A stretch of DNA of 64,000 nucleotides from an uncultured Anderseniella sp. GTDB taxonomy: Bacteria > Pseudomonadota > Alphaproteobacteria > Rhizobiales > Aestuariivirgaceae. Every line of letters begins with the position of its first letter. The first letter of the stretch is position 1. The position numbers and the translations under genes are program-made. The stretch is taken from positions 310,001 through 374,000 of the forward strand of contig CANKYU010000005.1 of the NCBI GenBank assembly GCA_947488295.1. Direction: 5' to 3'. Shown in pieces: positions 26,301-34,866 of the stretch. The notes beneath the pieces were generated by a model. That model had not been told where the DNA came from, did not search any database, and saw nothing but the letters and a program-made list of their open reading frames with translations.

Positions 26301-26454
26301 CGGCCGACACCAGTTTCCTGGCCAGTTTCTGGGTTTCATCAGCCGCGTCTCCGTCCAGTTCAGCCTGAGACGCCAACCGTCGCACCAGGGCGGTTTCGTC
26401 AGCGAACAGCTGGCTGGACAGCTTATCCATCGACGGAAGTGATGAAGCGGTCAT
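23314..26454 (-). CDS. putA: Bifunctional proline dehydrogenase / L-glutamate gamma-semialdehyde dehydrogenase PutA
   Basis: A 1046-residue enzyme oxidising proline to glutamate in two channelled steps. The FAD-binding PRODH barrel spans about 100-470 (SVKLSALHPRYE, VRLVKGAYWDTEIKLAQ, YATHNAHT-like FATHNAHT). The aldehyde dehydrogenase spans about 520-1020: NFPLAIFTGQ, GVAFTGSTQTA, GGMNAMIVDS and catalytic Cys in FDSAGQRCSAARV. It lacks the N-terminal ribbon-helix-helix of E. coli PutA (1320 residues), so it cannot repress its own gene. The divergent Lrp-type gene is the expected regulator. The substitution of Met for Lys in the usual GGKN is a variant (GGMN) known in PutA. Confidence 0.95.
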   Translation of the reverse strand: MTASSLPSMDKLSSQLFADETALVRRLASQAELDGDAADETQKLARKLVSAVRKGRKQKGGVDEFMQEYSLSSEEGVVLMCLAEALLRIPDEYTADKLIADKIGGRDWHKHAGASESLFVNASTWGLMLTGKFVGLGGEATRDPSGYLSKIVKRSGEPIVRQAMRHAMRIMGKQFVLGRTIAEALDVSSPFKEQGYRFSYDMLGEAARTMKDAIRYWQSYSDAISAIATSEKTATGRPIHELPSISVKLSALHPRYEARTRARVMDELYPQIRKLCVQARDGGIALTIDAEEVDRLELSFQVFGRLAQDPALKDWNGLGLAVQAYSRRAMPALEWLAELAEKTNRRFPVRLVKGAYWDTEIKLAQIAGFDDFPLFTRKVSTDVSYLACARYLLRRRDVFYPQFATHNAHTVAAVSVMAGNDREFEFQRLHGMGQALYDAVTADDGIAQPCRIYAPVGSHEDLLAYLVRRLLENGANTSFVNRLADDEAPVDDIVEDPVAVVRRLDTLPHPRIAQPGDLFAPRRNSAGLPLWDVATRSPLLAQIDKALKSPVKAGALVPGDAAGEAVRDITSPHDRSVVVGQVSDASDAQVEAAMTLASAAQEAWDALGGDYRANCLERAADLYEANAAALFALLIREAGKTLDNAQADLREAVDFLRYYASEARAGFGKPDELPGPTGETNQMVLRGRGVFACIAPWNFPLAIFTGQMSAALAAGNSVMAKPAEQTPLIAYEAVKLMHQAGVPNEVLSLLPGDGARIGAQLLKHDKLGGVAFTGSTQTAHIINRSLAARNGAILPLIAETGGMNAMIVDSSALPEQAVRDLILSAFDSAGQRCSAARVLFVQEDAAKRTIDMLCGAASELKIGDPLDYSTDVGPVIDEEARERLEAHKARMAREAKTLVDLPMPADCKAGTYVTPGIYELPSLALLNEEVFGPCLHVVKYKADRLDDVCRSLNETGYGLTLGVHSRVEDTIEQIQNRVRVGNMYVNRNQIGAVVGSQPFGGEGLSGTGPKAGGPHYLAQFATERVVSVDTTASGGNAALMSMGPAR

Positions 26455-26572
26455 GACGCACGATCCTCCTTAAAAACACCTTCTGGCTATGTAATTGATC
26501 TCAATTGGTGATATTCACTTATATTGTTATACTTTGTAGCTTTTTTCACTATCAGTCAGGGATATTTCAGCA
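26455..26572. promoter_or_regulatory. AT-rich divergent control region putA / lrp-type regulator
   Basis: 118 bases, clearly richer in A and T than the genes on either side. It contains TTGATCTCAATTGG and TGATATTCACTTATATTG stretches of the imperfect, AT-rich sort bound by Lrp-family octamers. A GGAGGA ribosome-binding site precedes putA (26466-26471, read on the minus strand). Exact operators cannot be set by eye. Confidence 0.5.
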
Positions 26573-27058
26573 ATGTCGCTCGATATGCACGACCTCAAGA
26601 TACTGGATGTATTGCAATCTCACGGCCGGATCAGTGTCAGCGATCTGGCCCGCCAGATCAATTTATCTTCCACGCCATGCGCGCAGCGCTTGCGCAAACT
26701 GGAACTGCGTGGCTTCATTTCCGGATACAGGGCCATCGTCGAGCCCGAGGCGATCGGGCTTGACCTTCTGGTCTTCATCCAGGTGACATTGAAGGAAACC
26801 GACGAAAACACCTTGCGGTCCTTCAATTCAGCGATTTCTCGTGTGCCAAATGTCCTGGAATGTCACATGGTTGGCGGTGACTTCGACTATTTGCTGAAAG
26901 CCCGCGTTGCGGGGATGAGTGAATACCGGCGGCTTCTGGGCGGTGAAATCGGCTCGCTGCCCATGGTCCAGGGAACACACTCGTATTTCGTGATGGAAGA
27001 AGTAAAGGATGGTACCCCCCTGCCCCTGAAGCCTGTGCGGACGAGCCAAAAACAGTGA
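26573..27058 (+). CDS. Lrp/AsnC family regulator (probable PutR)
   Basis: A 161-residue DNA-binding protein. The winged helix lies at about 4-60 (LKILDVLQSHGRISVSDLAR, then LSSTPCAQRLRKLE as recognition region). The RAM/effector domain is at about 70-150 (FIQVTLKETDENTLRSF, DYLLKARVAGMSEYR). Divergent position to putA is the arrangement of PutR, the proline-responsive activator of putA in Agrobacterium and Rhodobacter; this role is inferred from context. The panC gene follows after 38 bases. Confidence 0.85.
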   Translation: MSLDMHDLKILDVLQSHGRISVSDLARQINLSSTPCAQRLRKLELRGFISGYRAIVEPEAIGLDLLVFIQVTLKETDENTLRSFNSAISRVPNVLECHMVGGDFDYLLKARVAGMSEYRRLLGGEIGSLPMVQGTHSYFVMEEVKDGTPLPLKPVRTSQKQ

Positions 27059-27096
27059 TAGGCTCTGGCGCGACACAACAAGTTGATTCCTGACAC

Positions 27097-27948
27097 ATGC
27101 CGGACAAACTCAAAACAGTTCGAACCGTTGAAACCCTGAGGGCGCAAATCTCGCTGTGGCGGAGACAGGACATGCGAACAGCCCTGGTGCCCACCATGGG
27201 CGCACTGCACAGGGGGCATTTGCGTCTGGTGGAAATGGGCCTGCGTACGGCGGACCGGGTTGTGGTCACGATTTTTGTCAATCCCCAACAGTTCGCGCCC
27301 GGAGAGGATCTGGATGCGTATCCCCGGACCGAAAAGGCAGATGTCGAAAAACTGCGCGCCGCCGGTGCACATCTGGTTTATGCGCCGGCATTGCTGGAAA
27401 TGTATCCGGAAGGGTTCTGCTCCACTGTTTCACTGGCCGGGCCGGCCAAGGCAGACCTTGAGGACAAGTATCGCCCGCAGTTCTTCGAAGGTGTTGCCAC
27501 CGTTGTAGCCAAGCTGTTCATTGCGGCAGGCTGTGACTACGCCATGTTCGGCGAAAAAGATTTTCAGCAGTTGAAGGTCGTCACCAGAATGGCCCGGGAC
27601 CTGTCGATACCCACCGGTGTCATCGGTGTTCCGACGGTACGGGCGGATGACGGACTGGCTCTGTCATCACGCAATGAATACCTGTCTGATGAGGAGCGGG
27701 CGACCGCACCATTACTGCACCGGACACTGCAGGAAGTCGCCGCAGACGTACGGGTCGGCAAAGACATTACCCGCGCATGTTCCGGCGCCAGGGATCGCCT
27801 GAAACAAGCCGGCTTCAGGCCCGATTATCTGGAAGTGCGTGTCGCGGACAGCCTCGCTCCGGTAGAGTCCAGATCCGAAACGGAGTTGCGGGTACTGGCC
27901 GCATGCTGGCTCGGCAAGACCAGACTGATCGACAATGTCGCCGTTTAA
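27097..27948 (+). CDS. panC: Pantoate-beta-alanine ligase
   Basis: A 283-residue enzyme joining pantoate and beta-alanine with ATP to make pantothenate. The nucleotide-binding PTMGALHRGHLRLV (HxGH) is at about 30-43. FVNPQQFAPGEDLDAYPR and FGEKDFQQLKVV (KMSKS-like region, about 148-156) are typical, as is GVPTVRADDGLALSSRN. The panB partner usually beside it in many bacteria is not in the window. It lies downstream of the Lrp-type gene, probably by chance. Confidence 0.93.
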   Translation: MPDKLKTVRTVETLRAQISLWRRQDMRTALVPTMGALHRGHLRLVEMGLRTADRVVVTIFVNPQQFAPGEDLDAYPRTEKADVEKLRAAGAHLVYAPALLEMYPEGFCSTVSLAGPAKADLEDKYRPQFFEGVATVVAKLFIAAGCDYAMFGEKDFQQLKVVTRMARDLSIPTGVIGVPTVRADDGLALSSRNEYLSDEERATAPLLHRTLQEVAADVRVGKDITRACSGARDRLKQAGFRPDYLEVRVADSLAPVESRSETELRVLAACWLGKTRLIDNVAV

Positions 27949-27956
27949 TAAGAAAC

Positions 27957-28373
27957 CTAGAGCAGACCAAGCTCCGCCAGTTCATTGCGCATCTTTTCCG
28001 GCATGTCGTTTGCAACTGCGCCCTTCGGCAGATCCATGGGGGCATCTTCATCTTTCAGGTAACGCCAGCCCTGGAACGGCCGCCGGGGCTGAGGTCTGAC
28101 CGGCACCAGTTCGTCATCAAAAATGAATTTGCAGCGCGATATGCCTTCATCATCCTGAAACTGCTCAATCTCGACGATGCGTTGACGTACTGCAACCATG
28201 CCCTTGATGACCCAGTAGAGCGAACCACCAGCGACAATCTCGTCGGCGCGCTTCGGCATCATTCGGGTGATGTGCCAGATTTTACCAACCGTGCGCATGC
28301 GCAGCGCCTGCCATTCGGCAAGCTCCGGGATCTCGTTCACACCGACACAAAGTTTCAGAATATGCACAGCCAT
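27957..28373 (-). CDS. DUF1489 family protein
   Basis: A 138-residue soluble protein. MAVHILKLCVGVNEIPELAE at the N-terminus and GSLYWVIKGMVAVRQRI in the middle match DUF1489, an alphaproteobacterial family of unknown function. The late block RRPFQGWRYLKDEDAPMDL is also typical. I chose the ATG at 28373 since it starts the conserved wording. It is convergent with panC (8-base gap). Confidence 0.85.
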   Translation of the reverse strand: MAVHILKLCVGVNEIPELAEWQALRMRTVGKIWHITRMMPKRADEIVAGGSLYWVIKGMVAVRQRIVEIEQFQDDEGISRCKFIFDDELVPVRPQPRRPFQGWRYLKDEDAPMDLPKGAVANDMPEKMRNELAELGLL

Positions 28374-28504
28374 ATGGCCTACTTTCCGCGTACATCTGGC
28401 AACAGGCAAATGAGAACAGTCAAGTGTGCACAGAATTCAACCGGCCAGGCAGGGCAATTGTAGACTGGCCAATTGAAGTAACGCAGGACATTTGGGCCAG
28501 GCAA

Positions 28505-28909
28505 TTACCTTTTCTCGTGCGGGATTATCGGCGCCTCTGCGTCGCGCCATGCGCCAAACCCGCCGATCAGATTGTAGGCCGGCTTGAGACCCATTCGCTG
28601 GGCGATCTGGGTTGCAAGCGCTGAGCGCAAACCGCCGGCGCACATGAAGATGAACGGTCGATCCTCGGTAAAGATGTCCTTGTGATAGGGACTGTCCGGC
28701 GCAATCCAGAACTCCACCATGCCGCGGGGTACGTGCTTGCTATCGGGGACCTTGCCATCACGCCACAGTTCGCGGACATCGCGGATGTCGACCAGCAGGG
28801 CATTGTCATTTGCAATCAGATCCCGCGCTGCGGCGACATCAACCTCTGTTATTTCAGCTTTAGCTTCTGCAAGCAGGTCCTTGATGCCGGTGGTTATTTG
28901 CTGAGGCAT
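28505..28909 (-). CDS. Rhodanese-like domain protein
   Basis: A 134-residue single rhodanese domain. LLVDIRDVRELWRDGKVPDS and the active loop FMCAGGLRSALA carry the catalytic Cys and the R needed for persulfide binding. The loop (CAGGLRS) differs from the CRxGx[R/T] of thiosulfate sulfurtransferases and is common in a GlpE-like subgroup. The start at 28909 gives MPQQITTG; upstream sequence is not family-like. Sulfur donor unknown. Confidence 0.85.
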   Translation of the reverse strand: MPQQITTGIKDLLAEAKAEITEVDVAAARDLIANDNALLVDIRDVRELWRDGKVPDSKHVPRGMVEFWIAPDSPYHKDIFTEDRPFIFMCAGGLRSALATQIAQRMGLKPAYNLIGGFGAWRDAEAPIIPHEKR

Positions 28910-29090
28910 GTCCGTTATTTCCGATGCTGGTGGGTACGACAGTGTAAAATTCAGCCGCAGTTTCATATTGATACGCGGAGCGGGTCAAGGCTTGTTTATG
29001 ACTCAAGGAGAGAACTGCAACGTTTCGTTAGTTAAAGCCCGATATCCTGCCACACATCTAAATAATCAAGTTGTTCGGGATCGGCAGAAC

Positions 29091-29573
29091 ATGGGTGAAA
29101 GTCTCTTTGGCAAGTTGCGGGATGTATTGTCGCGCGAAAAAACATCCGACATAGACTCTCAAGTCAGCGTGGCAAGCTCTGCCGCCGGTCTGGCGCGCAT
29201 TGGCCTTGCCACGGGAAATGCAACGGCGTCGGTATTGAGCGATCAAAACAGCACCATTCCTGGTGTATCTGTTCCGCAGGCACCACAAGCACCCCTGTCG
29301 TCGGCCAATGCAGCCGTCGGCATACAATTCTTTGCCGAGGTTCCCTCGCAGCAATGCGCCAATGAGATCGTGACCATCTCGCAAGGAGCACGCGATTGCC
29401 TGTCAGCGGAAGCACAACCGGCCGGGGGCGATCTGTGGACCGTGGCGATCACTCTTTGCATGACACCGGTTCCGCAGGAAATCCATGCCATTGAAACAGT
29501 GTTTCAGACCTGGGCGCAAAAACTCGGCGGCGCCTCAAAAGGCTGGGGCCTGAGCCAGAATCAGGCCGCCTGA
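29091..29573 (+). CDS. Uncharacterised protein with RraB-like C-terminus
   Basis: About 160 residues from the ATG at 29091, which has GGATCGG upstream; another ATG at 28998 is possible. The first 80 residues are Ala/Ser/Gln-rich and probably disordered. The last 60 (DLWTVAITLCMTPVPQEIHA, ETVFQTWAQKLGG, then GWGLSQN) recall the fold of RraB, an RNase E inhibitor, including the terminal GWG. The resemblance is short and I hold it as tentative. No operon partner is obvious. Confidence 0.5.
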   Translation: MGESLFGKLRDVLSREKTSDIDSQVSVASSAAGLARIGLATGNATASVLSDQNSTIPGVSVPQAPQAPLSSANAAVGIQFFAEVPSQQCANEIVTISQGARDCLSAEAQPAGGDLWTVAITLCMTPVPQEIHAIETVFQTWAQKLGGASKGWGLSQNQAA

Positions 29574-29589
29574 GAATTCGATCCGGATT

Positions 29590-30420
29590 CTAGGCAACAT
29601 CCCATGTGGGCCGGACGCCGTCCGGGTCCACAAGCCGCAAATTGCGTGAATTGAGCCTGTCGATTTCGGCCATTTCGTCTTCACTCAGGCAAATTTCCAG
29701 GGCCTTCAGATTGTCCACCAGCCGATCGGGCCGGGAGGAACGCGGGATCGAGATGACGTCGCCATGACCGGCAAGCCAGGCCAATGCGATCTGCGCCGGG
29801 CTGGCGTCATGGCGCTGCGCAATGTCCCGCATCACCGGTTCATCGGCGACCTTGTTGCGGGCGATTGGACAGTAGGCGGTTACGGCGAGCCCGTGACGTG
29901 TGCAGGCCGCGCGAACCTTGTCCTGGTTGATCAGTGGATGATACTCGACCTGATTGCACACCAATGGTTCACCAGACAGGGCAACCGCCTCTTCGACCTG
30001 TGCAACCGTGAAGTTGGAAATGCCGATGTGGCGAGCCAGGCCTGCCCGTTTTGCCTGGTTAAGCCCCGCAACCGCTTCTGCCATGGAAACCGCGCGCGGC
30101 GGCCAATGCAGCAGCAACAAATCCAGCGTGCCGCAGTCAAGAAGTTCAAGTCGCTCGTCCACTGCCCAGCCAAAATCACTGGCGGCGTAGTTTTCCGGCC
30201 AGATCTTCGTGGTCACGAACAGGCTGTCACGGTCCACGCCGGATGCCCTGATGCCCGTGCCCACCTCGCGCTCGTTCTGATACATCTGCGCGGTGTCTAT
30301 GTGAGTGTAGCCACATCGTATCGCAGCATCGACGAGTTTTTCACACTGCTCGCCCCGCAGTTCCCAGGTGCCTAGACCAATTGCAGGGATATGTGCTCCA
30401 TTTGCGGACACGGTTTTCAT
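29590..30420 (-). CDS. Aldo/keto reductase (2,5-diketo-D-gluconate reductase type)
   Basis: A 276-residue NADPH-dependent reductase with an (alpha/beta)8 barrel. The catalytic tetrad is visible: Asp and Tyr in YTHIDTAQMYQNE (about 44 and 49), Lys in FVTTKIWPEN (about 72) and His in DLLLLHWPPR (about 104). The NADPH-binding IPRSSRPDRL block is near 226. Short loops place it in the AKR5-like prokaryotic group, which reduces diketogluconates and other dicarbonyls. Confidence 0.9.
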   Translation of the reverse strand: MKTVSANGAHIPAIGLGTWELRGEQCEKLVDAAIRCGYTHIDTAQMYQNEREVGTGIRASGVDRDSLFVTTKIWPENYAASDFGWAVDERLELLDCGTLDLLLLHWPPRAVSMAEAVAGLNQAKRAGLARHIGISNFTVAQVEEAVALSGEPLVCNQVEYHPLINQDKVRAACTRHGLAVTAYCPIARNKVADEPVMRDIAQRHDASPAQIALAWLAGHGDVISIPRSSRPDRLVDNLKALEICLSEDEMAEIDRLNSRNLRLVDPDGVRPTWDVA

Positions 30421-30497
30421 GCGCCTTCATGCCTCTTTGCGATTTGCCGGTTTCAGGTGGCATCTTGGCAACGAACCCTGACAGAAAGCAACCGCGA

Positions 30498-30959
30498 ATG
30501 ACCGAGAACTCTCCAAATACCCTGCCCTGGCCGCCGATGATTTTCGGCGGGCTTGTGATCGCCGGGCTGGGGCTGCACCAGATGCACCCGATTGCCGTGC
30601 CGGAGACGTTGATATGGCCGGGCTACGTGGTGCTGGCTGCCGGCATCATGCTGGACATCTGGGCGATGGCAACAATGGCCAGGGCCCGCACCAACATCCT
30701 GCCGCACCGCGCCGCCGGCACGCTGGTGACAACGGGTCCGTTTGCGCTCATGCGCAACCCGATCTACGTGGGCAATACGATTGCAACCCTGGGTCTGGGA
30801 CTGGCCCTGCAAAACGGCTGGCTGCTCGTGGCCACGCCGCTGGCCGCCCTGGCTGTCCATAAACTGGCAGTGGTGCGTGAACAGACGCATCTTCAAGAAA
30901 AATTCGGTCAGGCATGGTCTGATTATGCCGCCCGGGTGAAGGCCTGGTGGATAATCTAA
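30498..30959 (+). CDS. Isoprenylcysteine carboxyl methyltransferase-like membrane protein
   Basis: A 153-residue protein with four or five hydrophobic segments. The motif GPFALMRNPIYVGN and the C-terminal EQTHLQEKFGQAWSDYAARV are the signature of the ICMT/phospholipid methyltransferase (PEMT-like) superfamily, which uses S-adenosylmethionine on a membrane-embedded or small thiol/amine substrate. The natural substrate is unknown in bacteria. The ATG at 30498 follows an unremarkable leader. Confidence 0.82.
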   Translation: MTENSPNTLPWPPMIFGGLVIAGLGLHQMHPIAVPETLIWPGYVVLAAGIMLDIWAMATMARARTNILPHRAAGTLVTTGPFALMRNPIYVGNTIATLGLGLALQNGWLLVATPLAALAVHKLAVVREQTHLQEKFGQAWSDYAARVKAWWII

Positions 30960-30971
30960 CCACATATCGCT

Positions 30972-31901
30972 CTAGCGCTGAGTCACCACGATTATTCCCG
31001 CCGTTACGATCATCACCATGCCGGTCACGCTCCACACATCCGGCACCTCGGCAAATACCAGGATGCCCCAGATCACGCTGAACAGAAGGTAAGCGTTGTC
31101 AAATACGGCAACTACAGGCGCGGGTCCGTTCTGGTAAGCCAGTGCAGCGCCAATGCTGCCGATGAGGATGGCAGCCGCCAGTACTGTCATGACCAGCCAT
31201 GCTGACCGGTCAAGCGGGACCCAGCCGCCAAACAACAAGGCATTTGCAGCCGCCAGTGAACCGCTGTCGCCAGACAGCACAATCAACATGCCGAATATCG
31301 CGCCAAAAACGATGAATGTGATGTTCAGGTTCAGCGACAATACAAGGGGGCTGTCATGCCGGCATTTTGTGCGGGTCAGGATCATCGACAGCGCATACAG
31401 GATTGCCGAGACAAGCGGCAACGCGACATACCAGTTCAACCCATCCGGGTCGGGGCGCAGCATAACCAGCACGCCGGCAAATCCGAGGACAATGGCCAGC
31501 CACCGGACCAAACCGACCCTGTCACCGGTAAACACTGCGGACAGCAGCGCGATGAACAACGGGGTGGTGTAATAGCTGGCTGCGGCGACTGCCAGCTTCA
31601 CGTGCGGCAATGCCAGATAATAGCACGCCCACATGATGGCCAGCATGGAACTGCGGGTGATTGCCCAGCCGAGGGCACGGGGAATGAAGGACGTATCGGG
31701 ATGCTTCCAGCGTATGAAGACCAGCAGCGGCACAACAGCCAGAGCAGACCGCAGGATATAGGTTTGCCACAACGGGAAAGTCGAACCGATATATTTGATG
31801 ACGGCATCGCCTGCCGACAGTGCCAGAACGGCCAGGATGATGGCAGGTATCGCCAGATGCAGATTATTCCGGCGTTCTGTCTTGTCGGCACTGTTGCTCA
31901 T
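30972..31901 (-). CDS. EamA/DMT-family transporter
   Basis: A 309-residue membrane protein with about ten hydrophobic segments arranged as two EamA repeats (about 12-150 and 165-300). The block PLWQTYILRSALAVVPLL and LPHVKLAVAAASYYTTPLF in repeat 1 and ALAYQNGPAPVVAVFDNAYL in repeat 2 match the drug/metabolite transporter superfamily, RhaT/YdcZ-like. Substrate unknown. It is convergent with the methyltransferase-like gene. Confidence 0.87.
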   Translation of the reverse strand: MSNSADKTERRNNLHLAIPAIILAVLALSAGDAVIKYIGSTFPLWQTYILRSALAVVPLLVFIRWKHPDTSFIPRALGWAITRSSMLAIMWACYYLALPHVKLAVAAASYYTTPLFIALLSAVFTGDRVGLVRWLAIVLGFAGVLVMLRPDPDGLNWYVALPLVSAILYALSMILTRTKCRHDSPLVLSLNLNITFIVFGAIFGMLIVLSGDSGSLAAANALLFGGWVPLDRSAWLVMTVLAAAILIGSIGAALAYQNGPAPVVAVFDNAYLLFSVIWGILVFAEVPDVWSVTGMVMIVTAGIIVVTQR

Positions 31902-31974
31902 GAAACCGCCACGGGGAAATTGACGCTCACCGCACCTTACAACGGGTCTGCTGACAAGCAGGTGTCAGGAGCGA

Positions 31975-33354
31975 CTACAACAGCCACCAGGCCGCCAGTC
32001 CGAGAAAGGCGAAGAAACCGACGACGTCGGTGACGGTGGTGACAAACACACCGGACGAGATCGCCGGATCAATTTTGAAATGGTCGAGCACAAGCGGAAT
32101 CAGAATACCGGCAAGGGCAGCCGCGAACATGTTAATGATCATTGCCGCGCCAATCACCAGACCCAGCTGATCTGACCCAAACCACCACCAGGCGAACAAT
32201 CCCATGATCACCGCGAAGGCCACACCGTTGAGCACGCCGACGGTGCTTTCGCGCACCACGACCCGCATCGCGTTTACCGGGCCGAGGTTTCTTTGTGCAA
32301 TGGCGCGGACCGCAACAGTCATGGTCTGGGTGCCGGCATTGCCGCCCATGGACGCCACAATCGGCATCAGGATTGCCAATGCCACCATCTGCTCGATCGA
32401 AGCGTCGAACAGGGAGATGACCCATGACGCCAGAACCGCGGTCGCCAGATTGAGCACCAGCCAGCCAAAACGCGACTGGGTCGTCGACCAGATGGTGTCA
32501 GTTATCTCCTCATCGCCGACACCGCCCAGGCGCAGGATGTCTTCGCTGGCTTCTTCCTGGATCACATCCACGATATCGTCGATGGTGATCGAGCCGACCA
32601 GGCGCTGGTTCTCATCCACCACGGCTGCCGAACCGAGATGGTATTGTTCAAACTTGTAGGCAACATCGTCCTGCTCGTCGGTCACGGTGAAGACAACATC
32701 GTGTTCGCGCATGATCTCGGAAATCTGCTGCGGCCTGGGATGGCGCAACACCAGACTGACCGGCACGAAGCCGACCGTATGATAGGCCGGGTCAACGATA
32801 TATATCTCGATGAAGTCTTCCGGCAGGTCTTCTTCATTGCGCATGTAATCTATGGTTTGGCCAACCGACCAGAAGGACGGAACTGCCACGAAACTGGTCT
32901 GCATCAGGCGACCGGCGGAGTACTCCGGATACTCAAGACCACGGGTCAGTGCCGTGCGGTCTTCACGCGAGACCTTGGCGAGGATTTCCTGCTGGTCCTC
33001 TTCATCCATGTCCTCGATGAGGTACAGCGCATCATCGGTGTCCAGCTTCCGGACCGCCGAGGAAATGAACTGGTTGGGCAAGGCGTCCATGAGCCCGTCT
33101 CGTACCGACTCATCAAGCTCCGGCAGAACTTCAAAATCGAAGGTACGGCCCTGCAATTCGATAAAGCGGATCCGTTCATCGGCAGGCAGGAACTCGATCA
33201 GGTCGGCTATATCGGCGACATGCAGTTCCTTGATGAGCTTGCGCAACTGCCGGGCATCATCCTGCTGCAGAGTTTCGGCAACCGCACGGACGTATTCGGC
33301 GCGCAAGGCACCGTCGTCATCATGTATTCCCAACTCTTCCACCAGTTCCGGCAT
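31975..33354 (-). CDS. mgtE: Magnesium transporter MgtE
   Basis: A 459-residue channel. The N domain (about 20-135, with the repeating LxxLI and ALPxxx helical pattern), two CBS domains (about 140-265, VGFVPVSLVLRHPRP, GSITIDDIVDVIQEE) and the five-helix pore (about 290-459) are in order. The pore has MPIVASMGGNAGTQTM and LVIGAAMIINMFAAALAGIL, which carry the conserved Gly/Asn of the gate and the Asp of the ion path (FVTTVTDVVGFF). Cytosolic Mg binding to the N and CBS domains closes the pore. Confidence 0.93.
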   Translation of the reverse strand: MPELVEELGIHDDDGALRAEYVRAVAETLQQDDARQLRKLIKELHVADIADLIEFLPADERIRFIELQGRTFDFEVLPELDESVRDGLMDALPNQFISSAVRKLDTDDALYLIEDMDEEDQQEILAKVSREDRTALTRGLEYPEYSAGRLMQTSFVAVPSFWSVGQTIDYMRNEEDLPEDFIEIYIVDPAYHTVGFVPVSLVLRHPRPQQISEIMREHDVVFTVTDEQDDVAYKFEQYHLGSAAVVDENQRLVGSITIDDIVDVIQEEASEDILRLGGVGDEEITDTIWSTTQSRFGWLVLNLATAVLASWVISLFDASIEQMVALAILMPIVASMGGNAGTQTMTVAVRAIAQRNLGPVNAMRVVVRESTVGVLNGVAFAVIMGLFAWWWFGSDQLGLVIGAAMIINMFAAALAGILIPLVLDHFKIDPAISSGVFVTTVTDVVGFFAFLGLAAWWLL

Positions 33355-33460
33355 GACGTATTCGCGTCCCGATTGAGTCTGTTGCCATGATACATACCAC
33401 GCACAAGTTACCGGACAATCAGCGAATTTGATGTGACGACAAACCGGAAACAGCGCGTGG

Positions 33461-34054
33461 TTACAACTTGCGGCCCCTCAGCCACTGATGGGCAAGGCGA
33501 TGCGCCTTGTTGATCTGGGCAGTACTCATGTCGCGCGCAACATGACGCAGATGCTTCACCATCAGAGCGTTGCCCTGAAGTTGGGCGATTTTCAGCCACA
33601 TATAAGCCTGCACCTCGTCGCGCGGGACCCCATTGCCGGCAAAATACAGGAATGCCAAATCATGCTGGGCAAGCCCGTGGTCCTGCATTGCGGCCTTTGT
33701 GTACCAATGCGCCGCCCGGGAGTGATTTTGGGCAACACCCCAGCCGTTTTCATGCAAGACACCCAGCCGGTATTGCGCTGCGGCTATGTTTTGCGCGGCC
33801 GCCCTGGCGTACCAGCTTGCGGCTTTGGCATCGGATTGCTTGTATCCGCGGGCATACTCGTACATCAGGCCTGTCTGATACTGAGCCCGGCCGTCACCGG
33901 CTTCAGCCAGAGGGCGCAGTTCTTTACGGGCCATGGAAAATTCACCGGCCTGCAGGGCAGCGATGCCTGCATCATAGTTCTGCGCCTGAACCACTCCGGC
34001 AGCACACAGGACGAACAACGCAGTGAATACGTTTCGGATTTGATATTGCTGCAT
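33461..34054 (-). CDS. Secreted Sel1-like repeat protein
   Basis: A 197-residue protein with a signal peptide (FTALFVLCAAGVVQAQN, cleavage after about residue 24). At least four Sel1-type TPR units follow: AGDGRAQYQTGLMYEYARGY, AQNIAAAQYRLGVLHENGWG, QDHGLAQHDLAFLYFAGNGV and a weaker last unit. Such repeats scaffold protein-protein contacts in the periplasm or envelope. The start at 34054 gives a proper signal; the longer frame does not. Confidence 0.85.
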   Translation of the reverse strand: MQQYQIRNVFTALFVLCAAGVVQAQNYDAGIAALQAGEFSMARKELRPLAEAGDGRAQYQTGLMYEYARGYKQSDAKAASWYARAAAQNIAAAQYRLGVLHENGWGVAQNHSRAAHWYTKAAMQDHGLAQHDLAFLYFAGNGVPRDEVQAYMWLKIAQLQGNALMVKHLRHVARDMSTAQINKAHRLAHQWLRGRKL

Positions 34055-34256
34055 TGTATCGCCCTGACCCGCGAGGTGCATGCTACGTCCTATAATTCTG
34101 GATGATAACGCAGCAACGGCTGATTGGACAACGACTACACGCCATTCGGCGGAATGAACGACTGAATTGCGCTGTTTTGGCAATTGAACCGCGCCTACAA
34201 CCACCATAAGATACATTTCACATACATCTTATACGAATTGGGCCAGAGACGGCAGC

Positions 34257-34589
34257 ATGCACAGAACCGGCAATCAGAGGGACAACGCCTGGATGGTTGA
34301 GTTTGATGATGACGGCCCTGTTGTCAACGCAGAGCTGATCGCGGAGTTGCTCAATCTCCCGGCGGATATAGTTGCGGAGCAGATCAGACAAGGCGCCATC
34401 ACGACCCTGTGCGAAGCGGGCATAGAGGAACACGAAGGCGGATTTCGTTTAAATTTTTTTCACCGCAACCGTCGCGCCCAGGCGGAGGTCGACAGCACAG
34501 GGCGGGTTTTCAATCGGACGGTCATAGACTTCGGTGACAGGCCCCTTCCCGCATCTCTGCGCGGCCCGGGGGCAAAAAATAACGTCTAA
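34257..34589 (+). CDS. DUF6522-like small protein
   Basis: A 110-residue soluble protein: WMVEFDDDGPVVNAELIAEL, LNLPADIVAEQIRQGAITTL and LNFFHRNRRAQAEVD. The organisation fits a short alphaproteobacterial family (DUF6522) that I recall as often near copper or nitrogen-oxide genes; that link is not shown here. No catalytic motif is visible. Confidence 0.6.
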   Translation: MHRTGNQRDNAWMVEFDDDGPVVNAELIAELLNLPADIVAEQIRQGAITTLCEAGIEEHEGGFRLNFFHRNRRAQAEVDSTGRVFNRTVIDFGDRPLPASLRGPGAKNNV

Positions 34590-34632
34590 ACAGAAGGTAA
34601 TCAGGAATTGCTGGCGCAGAGATTCCAGTCGA

Positions 34633-34866
34633 TCAGACCGTGGCGGTCAGGAAATCACTGATCACTTCGATCTGCAAAAACCATACAAACGTGGTTGTAA
34701 GTCCGATTGCCAATACGGGTCTGAATAGCGCCTGGGCGAAATTCTCTACCGGTATGTTGCCAGCCGCCTGCCCGAGTTCCTCCCGCGTCCTTGCAATCAG
34801 ATATTGTTCCGCTGTTTCAATAGCGTGCAACTTCCCAACCGCAATACGTTCGTGTGCATTCTTCAT
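34633..34866 (-). CDS. Small membrane protein of unknown function
   Basis: A 77-residue protein with one hydrophobic segment (about 48-66, PVLAIGLTTTFVWFLQIEVI) and a charged N-terminal helix (HERIAVGKLHAIETAEQYLI). AGGAGA lies about 10 bases before the ATG, supporting translation. It sits just downstream of the adhesin gene on the same strand but 85 bases away. I do not recognise the family. Confidence 0.55.
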   Translation of the reverse strand: MKNAHERIAVGKLHAIETAEQYLIARTREELGQAAGNIPVENFAQALFRPVLAIGLTTTFVWFLQIEVISDFLTATV

